Origin: Paramesorhizobium leguminum
GTDB lineage: Bacteria > Pseudomonadota > Alphaproteobacteria > Rhizobiales > Rhizobiaceae
Direction: 5' to 3'
Assembly: GCF_003217235.1 (NCBI RefSeq)
Contig: NZ_QJTF01000009.1
Span: forward strand, 62,001 to 126,000
DNA length: 64,000 nt
The translations under genes were made by a program, and so were the position numbers. Position 1 is the stretch's first letter. Each line of letters starts with the position of its first letter. Under the pieces are notes generated by a model. That model saw nothing but the letters and a program-made list of their open reading frames with translations. It searched no databases and had not been told where the DNA came from. Of the stretch, positions 8,145 to 17,859 are shown piece by piece.

Positions 8145-10310
8145 ATGACCGCATCGCGCCGGAAGCTCACTCTCCGCGTCCTCCTCGGCAGCGCAGCCGC
8201 GCTTCCCGTTCTCTCTTCGCCGCTCCAGGCGCAGGAAGCCGGCGCGCCTATCCAGCTGCAGCAGATCACCGTCGAGAGCGGCAAAGGCGGGGCCAAAGGC
8301 AGCGCCACCGGCCCGATCAAGGGCTTCGTGCCTGAGAACACCGCCACCGGCTCCAAGACCAGTACACCGATCGAGCAGATCCCGCAGCCGGTCTCGGTCG
8401 TCGGGCGCGAGGAGATGGACGACATCGGCGCGCAGAAGATCGATGAGGCGCTGCGTTACACCGCCGGCGTCTTCTCCCAGCCCTTCGGCCCCGACCAGGA
8501 TACCAACTGGCTCTATATCCGCGGCTTCGACGCCACCCAGACCGGCACCTATCTCGATGGCCTGCAGAACTTCAGCTACGGCTTCGGCGGCTTCCTCATC
8601 GACAGCTTCGGGCTTGAGCGCATCGAAGTACTGAAGGGCCCGGCTTCCGCGCTTTATGGCGGCGGCAATCCGGGCGGCATCGTCAATTATGTCAGCAAGC
8701 GCCCCACCGGCGAGCGCCTGCGCTATGTCGAAACCGGCGTCAACAGCTATGGCAACGGCTATCTGGGCTTCGACATCGGCGACAAGGCATCCGACGTCGT
8801 CGATTACCGCGTCAACGGCATCATCTCCGGCGGCGACGGCTACACCGATTTTTCAGAAGATTTCCGCGGCGTCATCTCGCCCAGCATCACCTGGAGCCCG
8901 GACGAAGCGACGAAATTCACCGTCCTCGCCAATTACACCCATCTCGACGCCACCCACAATGGCGGCGCCTTCCTGCCCTATTTCGGCACGGTAGTGGATG
9001 CGCCCTTCGGCAGGATTTCCCGCAAAAGCAATTTCACCGAACCGTCCATCGACAGCTACGACCGTGAGCAGGCCTCCATCGGCTACGAACTGGAACACAC
9101 CTTCGACAATGACTGGACAGTGCGCCAGAACCTGCGTTACGGCTTTTCCCATGTGAAGGAGCATAGCCTTTATCCTTATGGCTATGGTTTCGCGGAGAAG
9201 CCATCAGGGGACAATTACGATCTCGCCCGCATCAATTTCCGCCACGATACAACGGTCAACACCTTCTTGGTGGACAATCAGTTACAGGGCACGGTTACGA
9301 CTGGCGCCATCGAGCACACGCTGCTCTTCGGCCTCGAATATAAATATTTCAACATCGATCAGATGCAACAGTCTGCCTCGGGCACGCCGATCAGTCCTTT
9401 CGATCCTGTCTACGGCTTGCCGCAAGAAACGCTTGGAAAGCCCTACATCAATCAGGACCTAAGCCGTAATCAGGTCGGCATATACGCGCAGGATCAACTC
9501 CGCTTCGGCGATGGCTGGATCGTGACGCTCAATGGCCGTTACGATTATGTATCGGACAAATCCGAAGGCCTGCCGTCTTATGACGTTCATGAAGGCAAGG
9601 CGAGCGGCCGTTTCGGCATCGGTTATGAATTCGAAAATGGCCTTACGCCCTATGCCAGCGTTGCCACCTTCTTCAACCCACTCCTTGACGCGCTGGTTAC
9701 CAAAGAACAGGCGAAGCCCGAAACCGGCGAGCAATATGAGGTAGGCGTCAAATACCGTCCAGAGGCATTTGACGGTCTCATTACCGCCTCGTTCTTTGAC
9801 CTGACTAAGCAGAATGTAGTTATGGGGCCAAACGGGTCCAAAACACAGGTCGGTGAGGTCAATTCGCGGGGCTTCGAACTGGAAGCACAGGCCAATATCA
9901 CCGAGGCATGGCGCGTGACGGCGGCCTTCACCGCCTACAAACTCGAAGTAAATGAAGCAGCGCCGGGCGACCTCCACGCTGCCGTCGGTAATCAGCCTGT
10001 TCTGGTCCCGGAAACACAAGCCTCAGTCTTCGCGCAGTATGCCTTCCTTGACGGTGCGCTCGAAGGCGTGCAGATCGGCGCCGGTGTCCGCTATGTCGGC
10101 TCGTCCTACGCCGATGCGGAAAACAAGTACAAGGTGCCGGATGTGGCGCTGGTGGATCTCAAGCTCGGCTATGAGAAGGACAATTGGGGCGTCGATCTCA
10201 ATGTCACCAACCTCTTCGACAAGGACTATGTGGCAGGCTGCCAGACGACGCTCTCCTGCGGCTATGGCGAAGGCCGCAAGGCGCTGCTGAAGGCGCATGT
10301 GAAGTGGTGA
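8145..10310 (+). CDS. fhuA: TonB-dependent siderophore receptor (FhuA-like)
   Basis: A 721-residue outer-membrane receptor for ferric siderophores. It has a signal peptide (MTASRRKLTLRVLLGSAAAL to LQAQEA), a TonB-box-like QITVE, a plug domain (PIEQIPQPVSVVGREEM, then YIRGFDA and IEVLKGPASALYGGGNPGG) and a 22-strand-type barrel. The last part has two cysteines and CGYGEGRK, then the terminal aromatic residue W, typical of the FhuA/FoxA/FcuA group. An upstream ATG at 8112 is in frame. I prefer 8145, which has AGGGG nine bases before it and gives a clean signal peptide. Binding-protein and permease genes follow, implying a hydroxamate such as ferrichrome or ferrioxamine. The ligand is inferred. 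Confidence 0.88.
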   Translation: MTASRRKLTLRVLLGSAAALPVLSSPLQAQEAGAPIQLQQITVESGKGGAKGSATGPIKGFVPENTATGSKTSTPIEQIPQPVSVVGREEMDDIGAQKIDEALRYTAGVFSQPFGPDQDTNWLYIRGFDATQTGTYLDGLQNFSYGFGGFLIDSFGLERIEVLKGPASALYGGGNPGGIVNYVSKRPTGERLRYVETGVNSYGNGYLGFDIGDKASDVVDYRVNGIISGGDGYTDFSEDFRGVISPSITWSPDEATKFTVLANYTHLDATHNGGAFLPYFGTVVDAPFGRISRKSNFTEPSIDSYDREQASIGYELEHTFDNDWTVRQNLRYGFSHVKEHSLYPYGYGFAEKPSGDNYDLARINFRHDTTVNTFLVDNQLQGTVTTGAIEHTLLFGLEYKYFNIDQMQQSASGTPISPFDPVYGLPQETLGKPYINQDLSRNQVGIYAQDQLRFGDGWIVTLNGRYDYVSDKSEGLPSYDVHEGKASGRFGIGYEFENGLTPYASVATFFNPLLDALVTKEQAKPETGEQYEVGVKYRPEAFDGLITASFFDLTKQNVVMGPNGSKTQVGEVNSRGFELEAQANITEAWRVTAAFTAYKLEVNEAAPGDLHAAVGNQPVLVPETQASVFAQYAFLDGALEGVQIGAGVRYVGSSYADAENKYKVPDVALVDLKLGYEKDNWGVDLNVTNLFDKDYVAGCQTTLSCGYGEGRKALLKAHVKW

Positions 10311-10521
10311 TCCCACACACCCCGTCATCCTCGGGCTTGACCCGAGGATCCACGGCAAGAGGGCGCCGGCTTTCCTGTCAGCCGCAACGTGATCGATAAT
10401 CCATCGTGCCTATGATTGTATTGTACTGCCGTGTTTACTATCCCGTTGCGGATGACAATGCCGGTCCTGCCTCTCTGCCGTGGATCCTCGGGTCAAGCCC
10501 GAGGATGACGGGGTGTGTGGG
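10311..10521. repeat. Composite inverted-repeat element, family D
   Basis: Two 45-bp arms in inverted orientation, 10311-10355 and 10478-10521. The core CCTCGGGCTTGACCCGAGG is itself a palindrome, and partial homology continues into the 120-bp middle. The right arm, read in frame, gives the peptide MDPRVKPEDDG, a known spurious N-terminus in alphaproteobacterial annotations. The element separates the receptor gene from the binding-protein gene and may act as a terminator or attenuator (inference). Confidence 0.85.
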
Positions 10522-11442
10522 AGATGGCTGGAAAGCCAGAGGGGAGTAAACCTGCCAAGCCCCCAAATAACCCGCCGCACCCTCCTCGCCCTCACAGCGG
10601 GCGCATTCGCATGGCCGGCCCGCCTCTCTGCCGCCCCCCTCCCCCGCATCGCGGTGATCGACTGGGCGATGCTGGAGACCGCCCTCGCCATCGGCGTCGT
10701 TCCCGTCGCGGCCACTGAGCTCATCCAGTTCCGCCAAATCGCCATCGAGCCGGAAGTGCCGCAAACCGTTGCCGATCTGGGCCTGCGCGGCGCGCCGAAC
10801 ATGGAGCTCCTGCGCATCCTCGCGCCCGATCTCATCCTGAGCTCCAGCTTCTACGAATATCGGCGCGCGGCTTTCGAGCGCGTCGCCCCGGTCTTTTCCG
10901 CGACCGTCTATCAGGTAGGCACACCGCCCTTCGACCCCGCGCGCGACGCCATGCTGGCGCTCGGCCGGAAGCTCGGGCTGGAAGCCGCCGCGCAAAACTA
11001 TATCGCCGCGACAGAGGCTGAAATCGAAAGCCTGCGCCAACGCGTCAAAAACCGCATCCACCGCCCCGTCCTCCTCATCAGCATCGGCGATATCAGCCAT
11101 TTCCGCGCTTTCGGCGGCGACAGCATGTTCGGCGATGTGCTGGGCCGAATCGGGCTAACCAACGCCTGGAAAGGCACGACAAGCTATTCAGCCACCGCCC
11201 CTGTCGGCATAGAGGCGCTGGCGAATATTCCGCAAGCAGATATCGTCGTCATCGGCCCCGTGCCACCCGAAGCGCGCGAAATCCTGCCGCGAAGCCCCAT
11301 ATGGAACGCGCTGCCCGCCGTCAGCGAAGGCCGCGTTGCGATGCTCGACGCAATAGACCATTTCGGCGGCCTCCCCGCCGCCCGCCGCTTCGTCCGCCTG
11401 CTCGGGCAAGCCGGATCATTTCTGGCTGATCCCAATGGCTGA
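10513..11442 (+). CDS. fhuD: Hydroxamate siderophore-binding protein (FhuD-like)
   Basis: A periplasmic-binding protein of about 296-309 residues (PF01497 type) that hands ferric hydroxamate to FhuB. It carries a twin-arginine-like leader, TRRTLLALTAGAFAWPARLSAA, as other FhuD proteins do. IAVIDWAMLETALAIGVVPVAA and DLILSSSFYE are family-typical. The start is uncertain: the open frame begins at 10480 inside the repeat element. GTG at 10513 is given here. A strong GAGGGGAG stands just before a CTG at 10552, and CTG initiation would remove the repeat-derived head. It overlaps fhuB by eight bases. Confidence 0.8.
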   Translation: MCGRWLESQRGVNLPSPQITRRTLLALTAGAFAWPARLSAAPLPRIAVIDWAMLETALAIGVVPVAATELIQFRQIAIEPEVPQTVADLGLRGAPNMELLRILAPDLILSSSFYEYRRAAFERVAPVFSATVYQVGTPPFDPARDAMLALGRKLGLEAAAQNYIAATEAEIESLRQRVKNRIHRPVLLISIGDISHFRAFGGDSMFGDVLGRIGLTNAWKGTTSYSATAPVGIEALANIPQADIVVIGPVPPEAREILPRSPIWNALPAVSEGRVAMLDAIDHFGGLPAARRFVRLLGQAGSFLADPNG

Positions 11443-13414
11443 AGCCAGTCTCCCTCGCCGCCCCATCATTCTCTGGGCGCTGCTGGCGCTCACCGCCGCC
11501 ATTCTTTGCCTCGTCGTCATCACGGAGCATCTTTCACCCGGCGCCGCCACGCCAACGCTTCAGCGCGTCATCCTGGTTCAGGCCACCCTGCCGCGCGCGG
11601 CGATGGCGATGCTTTGCGGCGCGGCGCTCGGCCTTTCCGGGCTGCTTCTCCAGCGCGTGCTGCGCAATCCGCTGGCCGAACCCTCGACGCTCGGCATCTC
11701 CGCCGGCGCGCAACTCGCCATGGCCGCCGCCGCCATCTACGCGCCGTTTCTCCTCGAAGCGGGCCGCGAGGGTGTGGCGCTGGCGGGCGGGCTGGCGGCG
11801 GTGGGGCTCATCCTGGCGCTCAACTGGCGGCGTGACCTTGAACCGGTTTCCGTCGTGCTCGCGGGCATGATGGTATCGCTGACGGCCACCGCCGCAAGCG
11901 CCGCGCTCATCATCGCCAATGGCGAATATATGTTCTCGCTCTTCATCTGGGGCGGCGGAACCCTCGCCCAGCAAGGCTGGGAACCGACCCTCGCAATTGC
12001 ATTGCGGCTGGTTCTGGTCGCCGGCGCATCGCTCCTGCTGTTGCGCCCGCTCACCATCCTCGGCCTCGACGAATCCAATGCCCGCAACCTTGGCGTGGCG
12101 CTCTACGCAACCCGCTTCATGGTGATCGGCCTCGCCGTCTGGCTCGCGGCGAGCGTGACGGCGGAAGTCGGCATCATCGGCTTCATCGGCCTTGCCGCCC
12201 CCGCGCTTGCCACGTTGAGCGGCGCCCGCACGCCGCGCCAGAAACTCATCGCCACGCCGCTCATCGGCGCGATCCTCCTCTGGCTCGCCGATGGGCTCGT
12301 GCAGCTTTTCGCCGGCTCCGGCGGCGAGCGCATCCCCACCGGCGCTGCGACGGCGCTTCTCGGCGGCCCGCTGCTCCTCTGGCTATTGCCGCGCTTGCGC
12401 ATGCTCGAATGGCCATCACTGAACGCCAAACCGCCCGTCACCCGCCGCGCGGCGAACCCCGCCTTCCTGCTCGGCCTCCTTCTGGTTCTTGCTCTCATCA
12501 CCATAGCCCTAGCGCTCATACTCGGACGCGGGCCGGCCGGCTGGAATCTCGCCCAAGGCGCTTTGCTGCACGACCTTCTCCCCTTCCGCGCGCCCCGCGT
12601 CGCCGTCGCCGCAGCCGCAGGCGCGATGCTCGCCGCCGCCGGCACCATCATGCAGCGGCTGACGGGCAATCCGCTCGCGAGCCCCGAAATCCTCGGCATC
12701 GGAACCGGCGCGGGTGTCGGTCTCGCCGCCGTCCTCTATTTGAGCGCCATGCCTGGAGAGGCCGCGCAGCTTGCCGGCTCGGCAGCGGGGGCGCTCGCCG
12801 TACTCGCCATCATGCTCGCCATTGCCGCGCGCAGCGGCTTCGGGCCGGAGCGTCTGCTCCTTGCCGGCATCGGCATGGGCGCGCTGTGCAGCGCGGTGCT
12901 CACGGCAGCTATCGCCACGGGCGACCGGCAATCCTTTCGCCTGCTCGAATGGCTGAGCGGCACCATCAGCGAAGTCTCGGCCAGCGAAGCCCGCCTCGCC
13001 TGCATCGCCGCCCTGCTGCTCATCGCGCCGCTGTTCTTCACCTCGCGCTGGCTCGATATCTTGCCCTTGGGAAAAACGGCGGCGCACGCCCTCGGCCTGC
13101 CGTTGACGATGAGCCGGATCCTGCTCGTCATCCTCTGCGCAGGCCTCACCGCCGTTGCCTCGCTGCTCGTCGGCCCCTTGAGCTTCATAGGCCTGATCGC
13201 GCCGCATCTGGCGCGGCTTATCGGCCTTCACCGGCCCCTGCCCGGACTTGCCGGCGCTATTGTGATCGGCAGCGGCCTGATGGTCCTCTCCGACTGGCTG
13301 TCGCGCATGGTCGCTTTTCCCTATCAGCTGCCGCTCGGTCTCTTCGCCTCGCTCATCGGCGGCGCCTATCTGATCTGGATGCTGGGCAAAGGGGAAAGCC
13401 GCGAAACCGCCTGA
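11435..13414 (+). CDS. fhuB: Fe(3+)-hydroxamate ABC permease, double-length
   Basis: A 659-residue inner-membrane protein with two tandem FecCD permease halves (about 1-325 and 330-659), the FhuB architecture. Each half has PRAAMAMLCGAALGLSG- or PRVAVAAAAGAMLAAAG-type motifs, NPLAEPSTLGIS/NPLASPEILGIG, and a conserved GFIGLAAP / FIGLIAPHLARL segment. It works with FhuD and an ATPase. The ATPase gene fhuC is missing here: the next gene is a MerR regulator. It overlaps fhuD by eight bases, so the two are coupled. Confidence 0.92.
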   Translation: MAEASLPRRPIILWALLALTAAILCLVVITEHLSPGAATPTLQRVILVQATLPRAAMAMLCGAALGLSGLLLQRVLRNPLAEPSTLGISAGAQLAMAAAAIYAPFLLEAGREGVALAGGLAAVGLILALNWRRDLEPVSVVLAGMMVSLTATAASAALIIANGEYMFSLFIWGGGTLAQQGWEPTLAIALRLVLVAGASLLLLRPLTILGLDESNARNLGVALYATRFMVIGLAVWLAASVTAEVGIIGFIGLAAPALATLSGARTPRQKLIATPLIGAILLWLADGLVQLFAGSGGERIPTGAATALLGGPLLLWLLPRLRMLEWPSLNAKPPVTRRAANPAFLLGLLLVLALITIALALILGRGPAGWNLAQGALLHDLLPFRAPRVAVAAAAGAMLAAAGTIMQRLTGNPLASPEILGIGTGAGVGLAAVLYLSAMPGEAAQLAGSAAGALAVLAIMLAIAARSGFGPERLLLAGIGMGALCSAVLTAAIATGDRQSFRLLEWLSGTISEVSASEARLACIAALLLIAPLFFTSRWLDILPLGKTAAHALGLPLTMSRILLVILCAGLTAVASLLVGPLSFIGLIAPHLARLIGLHRPLPGLAGAIVIGSGLMVLSDWLSRMVAFPYQLPLGLFASLIGGAYLIWMLGKGESRETA

Positions 13415-13479
13415 ATACGGGCTCTTGGCATAAGCCTGCGCGGCTCCTTATATAAGGCTGAGACTTATGGAGAGCGTCC

Positions 13480-13935
13480 ATGAACATCGGGCAAGCCGCA
13501 ACCGCCTCTGGCGTTTCGGCAAAAATGATCCGCCATTATGAATCGATAGGACTTATCACGCCGGCGGAGCGCACCGCGTCCGGCTATCGCGTTTATTTGA
13601 ACAGGGATATCGAGTCCCTGCGCTTCATCCGCCGCAGTCGCGATCTGGGCTTTTCCATCGAGCATATCCGCACGCTGCTGGCCCTCTGGCAGGACCGTGA
13701 GCGCGCCTCCTCCGAGGTGAAGCGCATCGCGCTTCAGCATGTCCAGGAACTGGAGGCCAAGCAGCGGGAACTGCTCGCGATGGCGGATACCCTGCGCCAT
13801 CTGGCCAACCATTGCCACGGAGATGAGCGGCCCGATTGCCCGATCATTCAGGATTTGGCCCATGCCGAAGGGCCTGCCATTGGGGCCGCTCCCTTGCGGC
13901 GCCCCGGCGCGCTTAAAGGTGCTTTAGCCGGTTGA
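13480..13935 (+). CDS. cueR: CueR-type Cu(I)-responsive MerR regulator
   Basis: A 151-residue MerR regulator. The N-terminal winged helix (IGQAATASGVSAKMIRHYESIGL) is followed by a long dimerisation helix and a metal loop with Cys112 and Cys120 (CHGDERPDC). This is the C-x7-C spacing and numbering of E. coli CueR, which binds Cu(I) or Ag(I). Normally it activates copA or a copper chaperone. No such gene lies next to it, so it acts in trans. The tail after about residue 130 is longer than in E. coli CueR and poorly conserved-looking. The palindromic TTATATAA lies upstream near 13450. Confidence 0.85.
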   Translation: MNIGQAATASGVSAKMIRHYESIGLITPAERTASGYRVYLNRDIESLRFIRRSRDLGFSIEHIRTLLALWQDRERASSEVKRIALQHVQELEAKQRELLAMADTLRHLANHCHGDERPDCPIIQDLAHAEGPAIGAAPLRRPGALKGALAG

Positions 13936-14028
13936 ACACGGGCAAATACACACAAATATTATCGGATTGCGCTCTGAAGACCATCTATTCTACCATCGTT
14001 CCGATTGGTCAAATGGAGGAATGCGCCA

Positions 14029-14814
<786 letters not shown>

Positions 14815-14823
14815 GGACTATCA

Positions 14824-15993
14824 ATGAGACTGATCGTTGTTGGCACAGGCTCGATGGCCGAAAACCAGGTGAGCCATTTCAAGATGATCGATGGCGTCGA
14901 AATCGTCGCCGCTGTCGACCCGGATCCCACGCGGCTGACCCAGTTCGCCGAGCTGTTCGGTATACCAAAGCGCTTCCTGTCGCTCGAAGAAGCCATAACC
15001 TGGGGTGAGTTCGACGCGGCGACCAATATCACGCCGGACCGGATGCACCATGCGACCTCGCTTGCGCTGATCAAGGCGGGCAAGCATGTCTTCTGCGAAA
15101 AGCCGCTCGCCGAAAACCATGCCGACGCGATGGAGATGACCGAGGCCGCAGAGGCCGCCGGTATCATCAACATGGTCAATCTCACCTACCGCAACGTGCC
15201 GCAGCTGCAATATGCCCGCGGCATGGTGCTGGCCGGCCAGCTTGGCACGGTCCGCCACGTCGAGGCCTCCTATCTCCAGAGCTGGCTCGTCTCCCGCGCC
15301 TGGGGCGACTGGCGCACGGAATCGCGCTGGCTCTGGCGGCTATCGACGGAACACGGCTCGAACGGCGTTCTCGGCGATGTCGGCATTCACATTCTCGACT
15401 TCGCATCCTATGGCGCGGCAACCGATATCGATTATGTGTTTTCGCGCATGAAGGCCTTCGACAAGGCGCCGGAGGGCAAGATCGGCGATTATGTGCTCGA
15501 CGCCAATGACAGTTTCACCATGTCCGTGGGTTTTTCCAATGGCGCGCTCGGCGTCATCCATGCGAGCCGCTGGGCCACAGGCCACCTCAACGAGCTGAAG
15601 CTGCGCATCTATGGCGAGCGCGGCAGCCTGGAGATCATCCACAGGCCGGAGGAGTCGGAACTGCGCGGCTGTCTCGGCGACGACATCGAAACGGCGACGT
15701 GGAAGGTCATCGAGGTTCCTCCCGTGCAGACCAACTACGAGCGCTTCGTCGAGGCGGTGACCACGGGCAGACAGGCCGACCCAAGCTTCCGCCACGCGGC
15801 CGACCTGCAAAAGGTGATCGACCTTTCCATCGTCTCGGAAAGGGAGCGCCGTGAGTTCACCCTGCTGCCGCCGGTGGAAATCGTACCCGTGCACGAGAAG
15901 GAAGCGGTTGCGATGGAGCTGGTCTCCGCCGGCGCGGAGAAACCACGCAAGCCCCGCCGGAGACGGTGGGCGAGCAGGGCAGTAGGGCAGTAG
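14824..15993 (+). CDS. thuB: Gfo/Idh/MocA oxidoreductase (ThuB-like)
   Basis: A 389-residue dehydrogenase of the Gfo/Idh/MocA family. The N-terminal Rossmann motif is VVGTGSMAENQ (about 4-14), the conserved CEKPLAEN is near 94-101, and the C-terminal alpha/beta domain contains GVLGDVGIHILD with the catalytic-type His. It is predicted to oxidise a sugar, probably at C3 of a trehalose-type disaccharide, with ThuA. Ribosome site GGTGAGGA lies before the ATG. The last 15-20 residues (PRRRRWASRAVGQ) are arginine-rich. Their 3' end is read from the GGGCAGTA tandem repeat, so the C-terminus has probably been extended by repeat insertion. Confidence 0.85.
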   Translation: MRLIVVGTGSMAENQVSHFKMIDGVEIVAAVDPDPTRLTQFAELFGIPKRFLSLEEAITWGEFDAATNITPDRMHHATSLALIKAGKHVFCEKPLAENHADAMEMTEAAEAAGIINMVNLTYRNVPQLQYARGMVLAGQLGTVRHVEASYLQSWLVSRAWGDWRTESRWLWRLSTEHGSNGVLGDVGIHILDFASYGAATDIDYVFSRMKAFDKAPEGKIGDYVLDANDSFTMSVGFSNGALGVIHASRWATGHLNELKLRIYGERGSLEIIHRPEESELRGCLGDDIETATWKVIEVPPVQTNYERFVEAVTTGRQADPSFRHAADLQKVIDLSIVSERERREFTLLPPVEIVPVHEKEAVAMELVSAGAEKPRKPRRRRWASRAVGQ

Positions 15994-16012
15994 GGCAGTA
16001 GGGCAGTAGGGC
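15977..16012. repeat. Tandem GGGCAGTA array, family F
   Basis: Four to five head-to-tail units of a roughly 9-10 bp sequence (AGGGCAGTAG) immediately after, and overlapping, the end of the ThuB-like gene. Related arrays stand at 18731-18821 and 39469-39548. The units have no unique spacers, so this is not a CRISPR. Confidence 0.8.
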
Positions 16013-16053
16013 AAATACCGCGCAGTTATGCAATGGCAATAGGGCGGTTCTCG

Positions 16054-16265
16054 TTTTGATGGAATCGCCTGAATTCAGTTTTGGGGTCGTTGTTGTCATG
16101 AAGACGTAGAGGAATGGATTCCTGTGACAAGCACAGGAATGACGGAAGGTCTGCTGTTAACGGCTAAATTCCACCCGTCATTCCTGTGCTTGTCACAGGA
16201 ATCCATGCCTCAACCTATCCATTCACGACAACGGCGCAAAAGGACACCAAGCGATTCCATCAAAA
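16054..16265. repeat. Two nested inverted repeats in the gap after thuB
   Basis: The 327-bp gap between thuB and the fuconate dehydratase gene holds no gene. GGATTCCTGTGACAAGCACA with GGAATGACGG (16116-16145) is repeated in inverse at 16175-16206. Each arm has a small CCTGTG/CACAGG hairpin. Outside them, TTTTGATGGAATCGC at 16054-16068 is matched in inverse at 16251-16265. Both pairs suggest a dispersed repeat unit rather than a regulatory site. Confidence 0.75.
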
Positions 16266-16320
16266 GAGGAAGCTCTCTAGCTGAGGTATGCCTCGCGATT
16301 CCATCCAACCATGAACCGCC

Positions 16321-17598
16321 CTACCCCCGCCACCGATACTCTTCAATACTCTCCGGCTTCATCTCAATCGAAAACCCCGGCATCGACGGCGGCATATAGG
16401 CCGCATCGCGGATCACGCAGGGATCGACGAAATGCTCATGCAGATGATCCACATATTCGATGACCCGGCCATCCTTGGTGCCCGAAACGGCGATATAATC
16501 GATCATCGACAGATGCTGCACATATTCGCAAAGCCCGACGCCGCCCGCATGGGGCCAGACGGGCAGGCCATATTTGGCAGCGATGAGCAGCACCGCCAGC
16601 ACCTCGTTCAGCCCGCCCATGCGGCATGAATCGATCTGCACGACATCGATTGCCCCTTCGGCGATGAACTGCTTGAACATGATGCGGTTCTGGCACATTT
16701 CACCCGTCGCCACCTTCACCGGAGCGATAGCCTCGCGGATCTTGCGGTGCCCCGCGATATCATCAGGGCTGGTCGGCTCCTCGATGAAATAAGGATTGCA
16801 GAAGGCGAGCTTGTTCACCCAGTCAATCGCTTGATTAACCTCCCACACCTGGTTGGCGTCGATCATCAGGAAACGGTCCGGGCCAATCCTCTCGCGGGCG
16901 ATGCGCAAGCGGCGGATGTCGTCCTCCAGATCGCGCCCGACCTTCATCTTGATATGGTTGAACCCGGCATCGACCGCTTCCTGGCAGAGCCGCTTCAGCT
17001 TCTCGTCGGAATAACCGAGCCAGCCGGCGGAGGTCGTGTAGCAGGCATAGCCTTCGCGTTCGAGCGTGGCGATCCGTTCCGCCTTTCCGGCTTCAGCCTT
17101 CTGAAGAATTGCCAGCGCCTCCTCGGGCGTCAGCACGTCGGTCAGATAACGGAAATCGACGATCCTGACGATCTCCTCCGGCGTCATCTCGGCGACCAGC
17201 CGCCAGACGGGCTTCCCCGCCTGCTTGGCGAGCAGGTCCCAGACGGCATTGACCACCGCGCCCACGGCCAGATGCATCGCGCCCTTGTCCGGCCCGATCC
17301 AGCGGAGTTGGCTGTCACCCGTCAGATGCCGCCAGAACTTGCCCGGATTCTTACGGATGACGTCCAGCTCCTGCCCGACAACGAGATGTCGCATCGCCTC
17401 GATGGCAAGGCAGCAGATATCATTGCCGCGCCCGATGGTGAAGGTAAGCCCGTGTCCCTCAAGCCCGTCCTGATCGGTATCGAGAATGACATAGGCTGCG
17501 GAATAATCCGGATCCGGATTCATCGCATCCGACCCGTCGAGACTTTGCGACGTCGGGAAACGCAGGTCGAAAACGCGAAGATCTGTAATGCGGGCCAC
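16321..17598 (-). CDS. fucD: L-fuconate dehydratase, enolase superfamily
   Basis: A 425-residue enolase-superfamily enzyme that dehydrates L-fuconate to 2-keto-3-deoxy-L-fuconate. Catalytic and metal residues can be placed: Lys217-x-Lys219 (IKMKVG), metal ligands Asp247 (MIDANQ), Glu273 (FIEEP) and Glu300 (ATGEM), and His350 (WPHAGG). All are within one residue of those known for the Xanthomonas enzyme, and the length matches. It starts with GTG at 17598, with AGAGG six bases before it. It is the last gene of the leftward sugar-acid cluster, separated from the FAH-family gene by a family A repeat, so it may have its own promoter. Confidence 0.9.
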   Translation of the reverse strand: MARITDLRVFDLRFPTSQSLDGSDAMNPDPDYSAAYVILDTDQDGLEGHGLTFTIGRGNDICCLAIEAMRHLVVGQELDVIRKNPGKFWRHLTGDSQLRWIGPDKGAMHLAVGAVVNAVWDLLAKQAGKPVWRLVAEMTPEEIVRIVDFRYLTDVLTPEEALAILQKAEAGKAERIATLEREGYACYTTSAGWLGYSDEKLKRLCQEAVDAGFNHIKMKVGRDLEDDIRRLRIARERIGPDRFLMIDANQVWEVNQAIDWVNKLAFCNPYFIEEPTSPDDIAGHRKIREAIAPVKVATGEMCQNRIMFKQFIAEGAIDVVQIDSCRMGGLNEVLAVLLIAAKYGLPVWPHAGGVGLCEYVQHLSMIDYIAVSGTKDGRVIEYVDHLHEHFVDPCVIRDAAYMPPSMPGFSIEMKPESIEEYRWRG

Positions 17599-17679
17599 GG
17601 GGAACCTCTTTGATCGGTATTTATGGAGATGAAGCCGGTTAGGCTATTTTCTGTTTTGATGGAGTCGTTTGTGTTCTCA

Positions 17680-17837
17680 CCCCCCTCTGCCCTGCCGGGC
17701 ATCTCCCCCTCAAGGGGGGAGATTGGCTGACGCCATACTCCGCATTCAACCTTCGACATCTGCGATTGGTGCCGAACATTGATGAAGGCGTAATCTCCCC
17801 CCTTGAGGGGGAGATGCCTGGCAAGGCAGAGGGGGGT
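17680..17837. repeat. Long inverted-repeat element, family A, copy 2
   Basis: Same arms as copy 1. The loop contains GATTGGTGCCGAACATTGAT followed by GAAGGC, shared with the copy at 34005. TTTTGATGGAGTCG lies just outside its left end (17654-17667). Confidence 0.9.
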
Positions 17838-17859
17838 ATGCCTCGCTACAGCGTTTCCT

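Noticed and set aside
12409-13455. 348-codon frame overlapping fhuB in another frame
   Set aside because: Its composition is typical of a frame-shifted GC-rich gene (Arg, Ala, Pro, His), and fhuB is unmistakable in the correct frame.
15977-16012. Possible CRISPR array
   Set aside because: Units are 8-10 bp, head to tail, without spacers, and no cas genes are in the window.
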